Shown here: positions 22,858-29,914 of the stretch, piece after piece
Position numbering within the stretch: position 1 is the first letter of the stretch
Layout of the letters: every line of letters begins with the position of its first letter
Source of the DNA: a virus
Length of the DNA stretch: 47,449 bases
Virus record (IMG/VR): IMGVR_UViG_3300049456_000119
Location: 1-47,449 of that record
Strand: one strand, 5' to 3'
Position numbers and translations under genes: made by a program
Notes under the pieces: generated by a model
What the model was told of the DNA's origin: nothing
Database searches by the model: none
The model's input: the letters and a program-made list of their open reading frames with translations, nothing else

Positions 22858-23666
22858 AGGAGCACCTTGAAAACACCGGACGCTCTTCTGAAACCCGAGC
22901 CTTCTACGGCGTCAAGCTCGGCCATGTGGGCCGCGTTCTCGGAACGGATTGCCGGCTTGCGGACGTCACGGCGCCCGCCGTGGACGGGTACATCCGATTA
23001 CGTCGAGCTGAAGGTGCGGCGCGCTACACGATCGCCAAAGAGCTGACCGCGCTGCGGATGCTCCTGAAGGTCGCGCGTCGCCGCGGGGAGTTCGACCGGG
23101 AAGTCTCCCAGGTCATGCCCGTAGGCTTCGCGACCGGTTATAAGCCGCGCATGCGGCGGTTGACCCGCGGGGACGCGTGGGCCTTGATCGCCATGCTCCC
23201 GGAGCCCTGCGGTCGGTATGCGGCCTTCGTGTGCGCGACGACGGCGCGGGACTCCGCGGTCGGCCGCGCCATCGGTTCAGACCGCTTGGCCACGGGCATC
23301 CGCGTGCGCGATGCGAAGACCCGTGCCGCTGCGCGCGTGGTACCCTTCACCGCCGTGACGGCGGCGTTCGCCGACTTCGCCTTCCTGAACGTCGCTCCGG
23401 ACGCCGCCGTCGCACCCGGGCTCGGGAGCGTGCGCCACGCGTTCGATCGCGCGTGCGCGCGCCTCGGCTTCCCGCACACGAGCCCCAACGACCTCCGGCG
23501 GTCCGTGGCCCACTGGCTACTAGAGGAGAGCGTACCGCGCGACGTGGTCGCGGCGTTCATGGGGCACACGTCGACCAAGATGCTTGACTCCGTCTACGGG
23601 AAGCTCGATCCGACGCAGATCGGCGAAGCTATTGCGCGGGCCGTTTCGATGCGCGCGCCAGAGTGA
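22638..23666 (+). CDS. int: Tyrosine integrase
   Basis: 342 residues from ATG 22638. N-terminal arm-type sequence (FWYVYFLDRAGSRVRKSTKE) and a SAM-like core-binding domain (about 55-150) precede the catalytic domain. Arg box TTARDSAVGRA, Lys in DAKTRAAARVVPF, box II DLRRSVAHWLL, GHTS and nucleophile Tyr in MLDSVYGKL are present. The first residue of H-x-x-R is Asn (PNDLRR), a tolerated but unusual change. The attP-like tRNA segment lies 250 bp downstream. It integrates the phage into the host chromosome, probably at tRNA-Phe. Confidence 0.85.
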   Translation: MRTPTPYTLVRVDGSPFWYVYFLDRAGSRVRKSTKEHSKERAHAVARELERRYGDPTYNAANATTLSDAARSLKEHLENTGRSSETRAFYGVKLGHVGRVLGTDCRLADVTAPAVDGYIRLRRAEGAARYTIAKELTALRMLLKVARRRGEFDREVSQVMPVGFATGYKPRMRRLTRGDAWALIAMLPEPCGRYAAFVCATTARDSAVGRAIGSDRLATGIRVRDAKTRAAARVVPFTAVTAAFADFAFLNVAPDAAVAPGLGSVRHAFDRACARLGFPHTSPNDLRRSVAHWLLEESVPRDVVAAFMGHTSTKMLDSVYGKLDPTQIGEAIARAVSMRAPE

Positions 23667-23814
23667 GGATGCCGCTCTTGCACATGTCGATATCTCGGCG
23701 CATCTCTCGGCTCTCCAGCTCGAGGATTTCGATGCGGTCGACGAGCGATGCGATCAGCTCGGCCAGTTTCGGATGCTCGGGGCCGATGAGGATACGGATG
23801 TGCGCGGGGTCCAT
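23629..23814 (-). CDS. Small coiled-coil protein antisense to int end
   Basis: 61 residues from ATG 23814: MDPAHIRILIGPEHPKLAEL, then a coiled-coil helix (VDRIEILELESREMRRDIDM). Opposite strand to the integrase, overlapping its last 38 bases. Weak ribosome site (TTGAGC). Could be a regulator of recombination; may also not be expressed. Confidence 0.45.
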   Translation of the reverse strand: MDPAHIRILIGPEHPKLAELIASLVDRIEILELESREMRRDIDMCKSGILTLARASKRPAQ

Positions 23815-23915
23815 GTGCTCAAGCGTAGCAGATCGAGTTGGGACGCATTTGGGAAAACCGTCCAGAATACTGTTCACGCAGTGGACGCAGTGCACGACGA
23901 GACCCCGGAAATTCG

Positions 23916-23962
23916 TGCGCAGGGACGGAATCGAACCGCCGACACGGGGATTTTCAGTCCCG
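23916..23962 (-). other. attP: Probable attP core: 3' half of tRNA-Phe(GAA)
   Basis: Minus strand, 23962 to 23916, reads as the anticodon arm (GGGA-CTGAAAA-TCCC, anticodon GAA), variable loop CGTGTC, T arm (GGCGG-TTCGATT-CCGTC) and 3' acceptor strand of tRNA-Phe. The 5' half is absent, so it is not a gene. Phages whose integrase targets a tRNA carry just such a fragment to rebuild the gene on integration. Location beside int supports it. Confidence 0.8.
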
Positions 23963-24065
23963 ACAAAACCTCCGGGAAAGTGCGTAACAGCAGAGGTTTT
24001 GTAACGGAGTTGGGATGAAGCCGGGCGTTCCGGTGCAGGTCTTTCTAGGAAACCTCCCCGCGACA

Positions 24066-24072
24066 CTAAACT
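24066..24072 (+). promoter_or_regulatory. CTAAACT element before the baseplate operon
   Basis: GACACTAAACTACCGG on the plus strand, 14 bases before ATG 24087. Just upstream is TTTCTAGGAA (about 24042-24051), which also occurs near the divergent copies at 29.87 kb. Confidence 0.55.
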
Positions 24073-24086
24073 ACCGGAAGAACCGC

Positions 24087-24479
24087 ATGAGTGCTTTTGC
24101 GCAAACAACGACCGGGGACCTCGACATTTCCACGGGGAATCTCGTCGTTCGGAAGGACATCCCGCAGGTCACCGCGTGGAAGCTCAGCAACCTATTCGGT
24201 CTTTTCAAGGGCGAGTGGTTCCGTGATTCGCGCGTAGGCGTGCCGTACTTCCAGTACGTGCTCGTGTGGAACCCGAACCTGAAGGTCATCGGGTCGATTT
24301 TCAAGCGGGTCTGCATGGCGGCACCCGGCGTCCAAGGGGTACTGAACATGGGGCTGAACTTCCTGCCGCAAACGCGGTCGCTCAACGTAGCGATCACGGT
24401 CCAGACGAATGAGGGCGCGGTCCTCGTCGGCGGCCCGGGTAACCCCTTCATCATCGCGCAAGTCGCGCCGGGGGTTTGA
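24087..24479 (+). CDS. gp25-like baseplate protein
   Basis: 130 residues from ATG 24087, 14 bases after CTAAACT; the upstream part of the frame passes through the attP segment and is not used. MSAFAQTTTGDLDISTGNLV and ALKVIG-type central part, ending GNPFIIAQVAPGV, fit small gp25/W-like wedge proteins encoded just before the J/gp6 protein. Assignment rests mainly on order. Confidence 0.6.
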   Translation: MSAFAQTTTGDLDISTGNLVVRKDIPQVTAWKLSNLFGLFKGEWFRDSRVGVPYFQYVLVWNPNLKVIGSIFKRVCMAAPGVQGVLNMGLNFLPQTRSLNVAITVQTNEGAVLVGGPGNPFIIAQVAPGV

Positions 24480-25663
24480 TGGGAGCCCCGGGATTGACCG
24501 CTACGGGGTTCGTCGCCACGACCGTGGATGAAGAGGTTGCCGAGCTCAACTCGCTCTTCCTCGCCAACGTGGACGGGGGGCTCGACCTCGCGGCCGATCA
24601 ACCGTTCGGGCAGGTTGTTGCGATCTTCGCGGAGAAGTTCGCGGAGATCATGGAGCTCGGGGCGACGGTCTACAACGCCGTGAATCCGAACGCCGCGGAG
24701 GGCCAACTCCTGGTCAACGATTGCGCGCTCTCCGGCACGATTCCCCAGGTTGCGACCTACTCGACCGTCGTCGCGAACCTCACGCTTTCGGCGGGTACGA
24801 CCGTCACCGCGGGCGCGACCGCCATCGTCGCGAATCAACCGGCCAACGTGTGGGTCCTCATGGCCAACGCCGTGAACTCGGGCGGCTCGACCGCGGTCAT
24901 CACCGCGACCTTCCGCTCGCAGAATCCGGGTCCCTTCGTCGCGAACGCGAACACGCTCACCGTCATCGGTACCCCGACGATCGGGTGGTTGGCTGTTGGG
25001 AACTCGGTCGACGCAGTCCAAGGCGTCTCCGCCGACACCGATGCGACGCTCCGCGCGCGCCGGCAGGTCGAGCTCGCGGGCGAAGGCTCCGGGGACCTCG
25101 ACGCCATCCGCTCGGCCGTCATCAAGGTCGCGGGTGTTCTTCAGGTGCTCGTCTTCGAGAACACCGGGCTGAGTACCGACTCGACTGGCCTCCCCGGAAA
25201 GGCATTCCGCGTCGTGATTTGGGACGGTCCGGGGCACTCCGCTTCGAACAACGCCGTCGCGCAAGCGATTTGGGATCACAAACCCTCAGGCATTCTCGCC
25301 TTCGGTGGGACTACGGGGACCGCGACCGACTCGCAGGGTACTTTGCAAAGCATCTCTTTCGATCGCGCCGTTCAACTAAGGATTTACGCGACCGTCACGA
25401 CGACGCCCGCGCTCCTCACCACGGCGCAGACCCTCGCCGTCAAGGCATCGATCGCGGCGTACGGCGCGGCGAACTTCAACCTCGGCACGAGCATCATCGC
25501 TCTGCCCCTGCGCGCGAGCGCGATCGTTACCGGCGTGACGACGGACGTGCCGTTCTTCTTCTTCGGGCCGGCCCCGTTCCCGGTGAACTTCAGCAACCTC
25601 GGCGTGGCGGGCGGCACCATCGCCACGATCGCGACCCCCGACATCACCGTCAACGGGGTCTGA
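24479..25663 (+). CDS. Baseplate wedge, gp6/J-like
   Basis: 394 residues from ATG 24479, overlapping the TGA before it. Contains the baseplate J sequence character: DTDATLRARRQVELAGEGSG, then an insertion domain, NAVAQAIWDHKPSGILAFGG, and a beta C-terminus. It forms the wedge ring that triggers sheath contraction. It is followed after one base by the next wedge gene. Confidence 0.8.
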   Translation: MGAPGLTATGFVATTVDEEVAELNSLFLANVDGGLDLAADQPFGQVVAIFAEKFAEIMELGATVYNAVNPNAAEGQLLVNDCALSGTIPQVATYSTVVANLTLSAGTTVTAGATAIVANQPANVWVLMANAVNSGGSTAVITATFRSQNPGPFVANANTLTVIGTPTIGWLAVGNSVDAVQGVSADTDATLRARRQVELAGEGSGDLDAIRSAVIKVAGVLQVLVFENTGLSTDSTGLPGKAFRVVIWDGPGHSASNNAVAQAIWDHKPSGILAFGGTTGTATDSQGTLQSISFDRAVQLRIYATVTTTPALLTTAQTLAVKASIAAYGAANFNLGTSIIALPLRASAIVTGVTTDVPFFFFGPAPFPVNFSNLGVAGGTIATIATPDITVNGV

Positions 25664-25664
25664 T

Positions 25665-26282
25665 ATGCCCGTACCCGTCGTCGATAACGCCCACGTGGCC
25701 GAGGGCGTCGGACTCCTGACGTCCCGTTACAAGAACGCGGCGGTAGTCAAAGGAATTACGACGGCGCTAATGCTTCGCTTCCAAGAGGCGGAGGCGCAGC
25801 TCTGGTCCCTTATCAACGGCGTGCAACTCTCCAACCACCCGATGGCCGGCGGCCCGTGGAGCATCTTGGACCAATTGGCGTCGCTTGTCGGCGTCCCCGG
25901 GGGTCGGAAGGGCCTCTCCGACGCCGACCTGGTCACGGCAATTCGGTTGCAAATCAAGGTGAATCGCAGTCACGGTCTCGCCGAGGACGTCATTCAGGTT
26001 TTGAAACTTGCGACGGGAAATAGTCAATTGTATCTTGACGCCCCGCCCGCAGGCTTTATTGTGTCGGTGTTGGACATCTCGGACGCCTTTGCGGCGATTC
26101 TCGCGTCGATCGTGACGCAGGTTCGTAGCGCGGGGACTTCCGGCACCCTCATCTACACAACCTGGAGCCCCGGCAATGACCTCATACTCGATTCGACCAC
26201 TGGCCACATTCCGGCCGCTAGCCATCTTGGCTCTACTACTGACGGCACTGGCGGGCTGCTTGCTACCGTCCTCCCCGTCTGA
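25665..26282 (+). CDS. Baseplate wedge / tail protein I-like
   Basis: 205 residues. MLRFQEAEAQLWSLINGVQL, LASLVGVPGGRKGLSDADLV and LQIKVNRSHGLAEDVIQVLK match the DUF2612-type proteins that follow J in simple myophage baseplates and connect to the fibre. The last ~100 bases overlap an alternative upstream start of the fibre gene. Confidence 0.65.
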   Translation: MPVPVVDNAHVAEGVGLLTSRYKNAAVVKGITTALMLRFQEAEAQLWSLINGVQLSNHPMAGGPWSILDQLASLVGVPGGRKGLSDADLVTAIRLQIKVNRSHGLAEDVIQVLKLATGNSQLYLDAPPAGFIVSVLDISDAFAAILASIVTQVRSAGTSGTLIYTTWSPGNDLILDSTTGHIPAASHLGSTTDGTGGLLATVLPV

Positions 26283-26298
26283 CGTTACCGAGGAAACT

Positions 26299-27702
26299 AT
26301 GTCGCGACCTGTCATTTTCAATCAGCCGTTCGTTTACAACTGGTCGACCGAGGCGAACTTCCCCTCGGGGGCATATGCCGGGACGCCAACGAAGGTTACC
26401 CCGACCGGGGACATCTTCTTCCCCGACCAACCGCTTGCAGCGCAACCGCTGAACTACGTCCTGAGCCAGTTCGGTCCGGTCGACATGGCGAACCAGAATT
26501 GGAACATCGCGAACCTGACCGGGATCTTGAACTGGACCGGCAACGATATCGCGCTTCAGTGGTACCCCACGCAGCTTGCGGCGACGATGGACACCGGACT
26601 GTTCGCGGGCGACACCAACAACCACGGCCTTCAGGCGGTGTGTTGGAACCCGTTCGACCAGGTCTGGCAAGGCCTCTTCAGCGTCATCGATAGCGGCGGC
26701 CCCACCCCGCGTATGCGCGTCGCCATCAACAGCGGCACCGACACGACCTGGACCGCCGATGTGCATTGCAACCAGGACGCGAGCGCCTTCGCCTTGACGG
26801 CCGGCACCTCGGACATGATTCACGATCCCTACTTCGAACACGTCACGTACTGGGCGGTATCGCTCGGGCCGGGGAACGGGTTCGAAGTCTTCATGAGCAA
26901 CAACAACACGGGGACCACGAGCATCCTCACGGTCGGCGGTTTTACCGTGCAGAACATCACGCTCTCGTTCTTTGGTTTGTCCGGATACCTGATCGTCGGT
27001 GTGACGGACGCGGCGGGGACGAACACGGCGCTCTACTCGTCGGACGACCTCGGGGTGACTTGGGGCCACACGACGTACGCAACGCAGACGGGCAAGTGGT
27101 ACTTCCAGCCCGTCGACTTTGCCGGGACTGCCTACATCGCCGCGATTGCGTCGGGCCTCGGTGGCCAGACGGCGCTCCTACATCTTTCGACTACCGGGGC
27201 GCCCGGCAGTTGGTCGGTCGGCTCTTCGGTCGGCGGAGCGGGGGAGAACGTACACGGGCTTGCGCGCTTCAACCAACCCATCTCTAGCACGGCGTTCGCT
27301 CAGTACCTCGCCACTTCCGTCGGCCATACCGTGCAAGTCACCGGGAACGGGGCCTCCTGGACGACGCAGCACACATCGGTCAATGCCGACTGCCTCGACG
27401 ATATTCGAGGGGCGGGCACCATTCTGGTAGCGAGCCTCGACATCACGAAGCTGACCTACAACTTCTCTCGAGGCGGCGTCGACGACATGGCGCTCGTCTT
27501 TAGCCTGGATAGCGGCGTCACTTGGAGCTGGAGCCCGAACGTGCTTCGACCGGCGACGGCTGCAGTCCGTCGGCTCGTCGACAACTCTACGTTGGATGCG
27601 ACCGGGACCGTGATTGTCCCAGCGACTCAGCTTGGCATGTACCACACGGGGGCTCTGCGACTTTCGATGGCGCAGGGAGCTTCGATGGCGGCCGGGTTCT
27701 AA
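26299..27702 (+). CDS. Receptor-binding beta-propeller protein
   Basis: 467 residues from ATG 26299, chosen for the GAGGAAACT ribosome site. N-terminal ~50 residues (FNQPFVYNWSTEANFPSGAY) look like a baseplate-attachment domain. The rest is a beta-propeller with sialidase-type Asp boxes: SSDDLGVTW and SLDSGVTW. It probably recognises or trims surface sugars. An in-frame ATG at 26176 would add 41 residues including a good lipoprotein signal (LTALAGC) but overlaps the previous gene by 107 bases. Confidence 0.65.
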   Translation: MSRPVIFNQPFVYNWSTEANFPSGAYAGTPTKVTPTGDIFFPDQPLAAQPLNYVLSQFGPVDMANQNWNIANLTGILNWTGNDIALQWYPTQLAATMDTGLFAGDTNNHGLQAVCWNPFDQVWQGLFSVIDSGGPTPRMRVAINSGTDTTWTADVHCNQDASAFALTAGTSDMIHDPYFEHVTYWAVSLGPGNGFEVFMSNNNTGTTSILTVGGFTVQNITLSFFGLSGYLIVGVTDAAGTNTALYSSDDLGVTWGHTTYATQTGKWYFQPVDFAGTAYIAAIASGLGGQTALLHLSTTGAPGSWSVGSSVGGAGENVHGLARFNQPISSTAFAQYLATSVGHTVQVTGNGASWTTQHTSVNADCLDDIRGAGTILVASLDITKLTYNFSRGGVDDMALVFSLDSGVTWSWSPNVLRPATAAVRRLVDNSTLDATGTVIVPATQLGMYHTGALRLSMAQGASMAAGF

Positions 27703-28166
27703 GCGGCCTTCGGGCGCCGCGCTTGCCGCATAAACGGCTGACGTAGCGCCCACTTGCCGAGGCCGATAGCGTCCACGGCGTTGTGGGCGTATCCGCCCTT
27801 GTAGCGCGCGAGGGCGGCGGCCTCCGGGGCGGACAGGGACGCGCGAATGCGGGCGACCATGATGTCGCCGTCGATCGTCCCCTTCCAATCGCGCGGGGCG
27901 ACGAGTTCGACGAGCGTCCCGGCGAAGCGCTCTTCGTACCGGCCTGCGACGCGGGCGAGCTTCAAGATGCTACCAATCGTAGCCTGGTCAAACACGCGGG
28001 TCGGGCATTCGATGACAACGAGGTCGGGGCGCACGGGAAACGAGTTGTCATCCGGTGCACACACGAACGCCTCCATGAGTCGCCAGGCGCCTTCGCTGAA
28101 GGCAAAGTACGCCATGCCGGTATGCACGCCGGGGTCGATGGCGAGCAGGGACGTGATCGCGTTCAC
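27699..28166 (-). CDS. RuvC-like Holliday junction resolvase
   Basis: 155 residues from GTG 28166 (GTGA overlap). RNase H-fold with acidic residues Asp11 (AIDPGVHTG), Glu53 (LVVIECP) and Asp132 (HNAVDAIGLG), the RuvC pattern. Resolves branched DNA before packaging or in recombination. The far longer open frame upstream is an out-of-frame reading of the pentapeptide gene. Confidence 0.8.
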   Translation of the reverse strand: MNAITSLLAIDPGVHTGMAYFAFSEGAWRLMEAFVCAPDDNSFPVRPDLVVIECPTRVFDQATIGSILKLARVAGRYEERFAGTLVELVAPRDWKGTIDGDIMVARIRASLSAPEAAALARYKGGYAHNAVDAIGLGKWALRQPFMRQARRPKAA

Positions 28167-28243
28167 CGTTCCGCCCGCACGTTGAAGTAGAGCGAGATCA
28201 GGATGAGAAGTAACCACGCGCCCCAGAGATAGACGTCGATCAC
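28163..28243 (-). CDS. 26-residue membrane protein
   Basis: GTG 28243 overlaps the pentapeptide stop, and its TGA overlaps the RuvC start. Sequence MIDVYLWGAWLLLILISLYF then NVRAER: one membrane helix with a basic end. Exactly fills the gap between the two genes. Confidence 0.6.
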   Translation of the reverse strand: MIDVYLWGAWLLLILISLYFNVRAER

Positions 28244-29175
28244 GGCGACACCGGACGGGGCAAGTGCCTACCATCGAAGAGCGCAACGAAGGTCGCGACA
28301 AGGGCGCGCTTCGTTTCGGGGGCATCCGCTTGACGGTGTATATCCAGTCCCGCGGCCATGGGGCAATCGGTCCACGAGTGAGATCCCCACGCGGCGATAG
28401 CGCGGGAGGTTGCCTCGGAGGTATCGCAGAGTCCCGCGAGCGGATCGGATTGCCACTGGGCAAGGGTGCGACCGTCGGGGAGATTGGCGTTCTGGAAATC
28501 GGCGCCCTGGAGATTGGCGCCCGTGAGATTGGCGCCACGGAAATCGGCGCCCTGGAGATCGGCGTCCTGGAGATTGGCGCCCTGGAGATTGGCGCCCCGG
28601 AGATTGGCGCCCCGGAGATTGGCGCCACGGAGACTGGCGCCCGTGAGATCGGCGTTCTGGAGACCGGCGCCCCCGAGATCGTCGTTCTGGAGATGGGTGT
28701 ACCGTAGATTGGCGTCCTGGAGATTGGCGCCCGTGAGATTGGCGCCACGGAGATCGGCGTCCTGGAGATCGGCGTTCTGGAGATAGGCGTCCTGGAAATC
28801 GGCGCCCGTGAGATGGGCGCCTCGGAGATCGGCGCCCTGGAGATTGGCGCCACGGAGATGGGTGTCCCGTAGATTGGCGCCACGGAGATCGGCGTCCTGG
28901 AAATTGGCGTCCTGGAAATTGGCTCCCCGGAGACGGGCGCCCGTGAGACGGGCGCCCGTGAGATCGGCGTACCGTAGATCGGCGTCCTGGAGATCGGCGC
29001 CCTGGAGATCGACGCCCTGGAGAGTGGCGCCCTGGAGATGGGCGCCCTGGAGACGGGCGCCCCCGAGATCGGCGCCCCGGAGATTGGCTCCCTGGAGATA
29101 GGCGCCCTGGAGATTGTCCCCGGGGTGCATGAATACGATTTCGTGAGTGAGGCGATGTTTGATGGTTACGGGCAT
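28240..29175 (-). CDS. Pentapeptide-repeat protein with C-terminal domain
   Basis: 311 residues from ATG 29175. N-terminal MPVTIKHRLTHEIVFMHPGD, then about 43 A(D/N)LQ/R-type repeats (residues ~20-230) and a non-repeat C-terminal domain (RTLAQWQSDPLAGLCDTSEA to the end). The repeat part forms a long quadrilateral beta-helix, in some family members a DNA mimic that protects or inhibits gyrase. Controlled by a CTAATTAGTAAG element touching its start codon and cotranscribed with a RuvC-like nuclease, which favours a DNA-related role. Confidence 0.85.
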   Translation of the reverse strand: MPVTIKHRLTHEIVFMHPGDNLQGAYLQGANLRGADLGGARLQGAHLQGATLQGVDLQGADLQDADLRYADLTGARLTGARLRGANFQDANFQDADLRGANLRDTHLRGANLQGADLRGAHLTGADFQDAYLQNADLQDADLRGANLTGANLQDANLRYTHLQNDDLGGAGLQNADLTGASLRGANLRGANLRGANLQGANLQDADLQGADFRGANLTGANLQGADFQNANLPDGRTLAQWQSDPLAGLCDTSEATSRAIAAWGSHSWTDCPMAAGLDIHRQADAPETKRALVATFVALFDGRHLPRPVSP

Positions 29176-29206
29176 CTTACTAATTAGCCCGTGTCCGGGC
29201 TTATTC
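29176..29206 (-). promoter_or_regulatory. CTAATTAGTAAG-class element before the pentapeptide operon
   Basis: Reads AATAAGCCCGGACACGGG then CTAATTAGTAAG on the minus strand and runs into ATG 29175. The 13 bases GCTAATTAGTAAG are identical to the 21.7-kb copy. The outer arm lies within the stop codon region of the upstream gene. Confidence 0.6.
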
Positions 29207-29641
29207 GTCCCCGCCGAACTCTACCGCCAGCTTGCGCCACTGCTCCCGTTGCTCTTGCGTCATCTTCTCGAAGGCGATCGTCGGTGCGATAGCGTGTGCG
29301 ATGTTCTCGGTCGCTTGGCCGGTATCGAGGCGGTAATTCTTCGAGACGAACTCGGCCATCTTCAGGATCGTCGCCGGGTCGAGAGGCCCGATCGAGTTCT
29401 CGAAATCCTTGCCTTGCGAGATTGTCAAGTATTTCTGAAGTTGCGTGAGTACCAGTTCGGTCCCGACCGACAACATCTCGGCGTGCATTTGCCGGGCCTT
29501 TGCGACAGCCAGGCGGGCCGCTGCTTCGGCTTCGCGGGCGAGGGCTAGCTTGGCCGCCGCTGCGCGTTCAGACACCGCCTCGGGGCGCTGGTGAGGCGGC
29601 AGCCAGGGGACGATTGCGCGATCGTCAGGCGTCGGGGCCAT
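29201..29641 (-). CDS. Possible small terminase subunit
   Basis: 146 residues from ATG 29641. Helical: an Ala-rich coiled coil (LAREAEAAARLAVAKARQMH) and ATILKMAEFVSKNYRLDTGQ, which is the tone of phage small terminase oligomerisation regions. Overlaps the HTH gene upstream by 17 bases in another frame. Position before portal supports a packaging role; the large subunit is 5 kb away. Confidence 0.5.
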   Translation of the reverse strand: MAPTPDDRAIVPWLPPHQRPEAVSERAAAAKLALAREAEAAARLAVAKARQMHAEMLSVGTELVLTQLQKYLTISQGKDFENSIGPLDPATILKMAEFVSKNYRLDTGQATENIAHAIAPTIAFEKMTQEQREQWRKLAVEFGGDE

Positions 29642-29861
29642 GCGTCTTGCCCGTGAGGACGTTGGAAACCGTTTTCACACACACGCCCATCTCTCGGGCG
29701 ATCTGATCGTAAGACGGCTGCGGCTTGCGCGCGCGCATCTCGCGAATTTGCTGCGCGCGGATCGCTGCGTATGTTCGCGCAATCGCCTGCCCGAACGTCT
29801 CGGGCTCCGCGAGGGGGCGAGCGGGGGCGGACGGGGGGAGTTCCTTCGTTTGCTTGGCCAC
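29625..29861 (-). CDS. HTH DNA-binding protein
   Basis: 78 residues from GTG 29861, five bases after CTAAACT on the minus strand. C-terminal PSYDQIAREMGVCVKTVSNV plus LTGKTHG is a clear helix-turn-helix. It may be the DNA-binding half of the packaging recognition unit together with the next gene, or a regulator. A ATG two bases upstream is in another frame. Confidence 0.65.
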   Translation of the reverse strand: MAKQTKELPPSAPARPLAEPETFGQAIARTYAAIRAQQIREMRARKPQPSYDQIAREMGVCVKTVSNVLTGKTHGPDA

Positions 29862-29866
29862 ATCTT

Positions 29867-29909
29867 AGTTTAGCTTCCTAGAAAGAAGGGGACGTCCCGG
29901 CACTAAACT
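29867..29909. promoter_or_regulatory. Divergent CTAAACT pair between HTH and portal genes
   Basis: AGTTTAG at 29867-29873 (minus) and CTAAACT at 29903-29909 (plus), pointing apart. Each lies five bases from a GTG start (29861 and 29915). If TAAACT is the -10 box, both messages would begin at or next to the start codon. TTCCTAGAAAG between them resembles the sequence before the 24.07-kb copy in reverse. Confidence 0.6.
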
Positions 29910-29914
29910 CATAG

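Noticed and set aside
23916-23962. A functional tRNA-Phe gene
   Set aside because: D arm and 5' acceptor strand are missing; only the 3' half is present, as expected for attP.
28167-28883. Long Ile/Ser/Pro repeat start of the RuvC frame, and plus-strand Trp/Arg repeat frames opposite
   Set aside because: They are alternative readings of the pentapeptide DNA repeats, which stay open in all frames because of the repeat unit.
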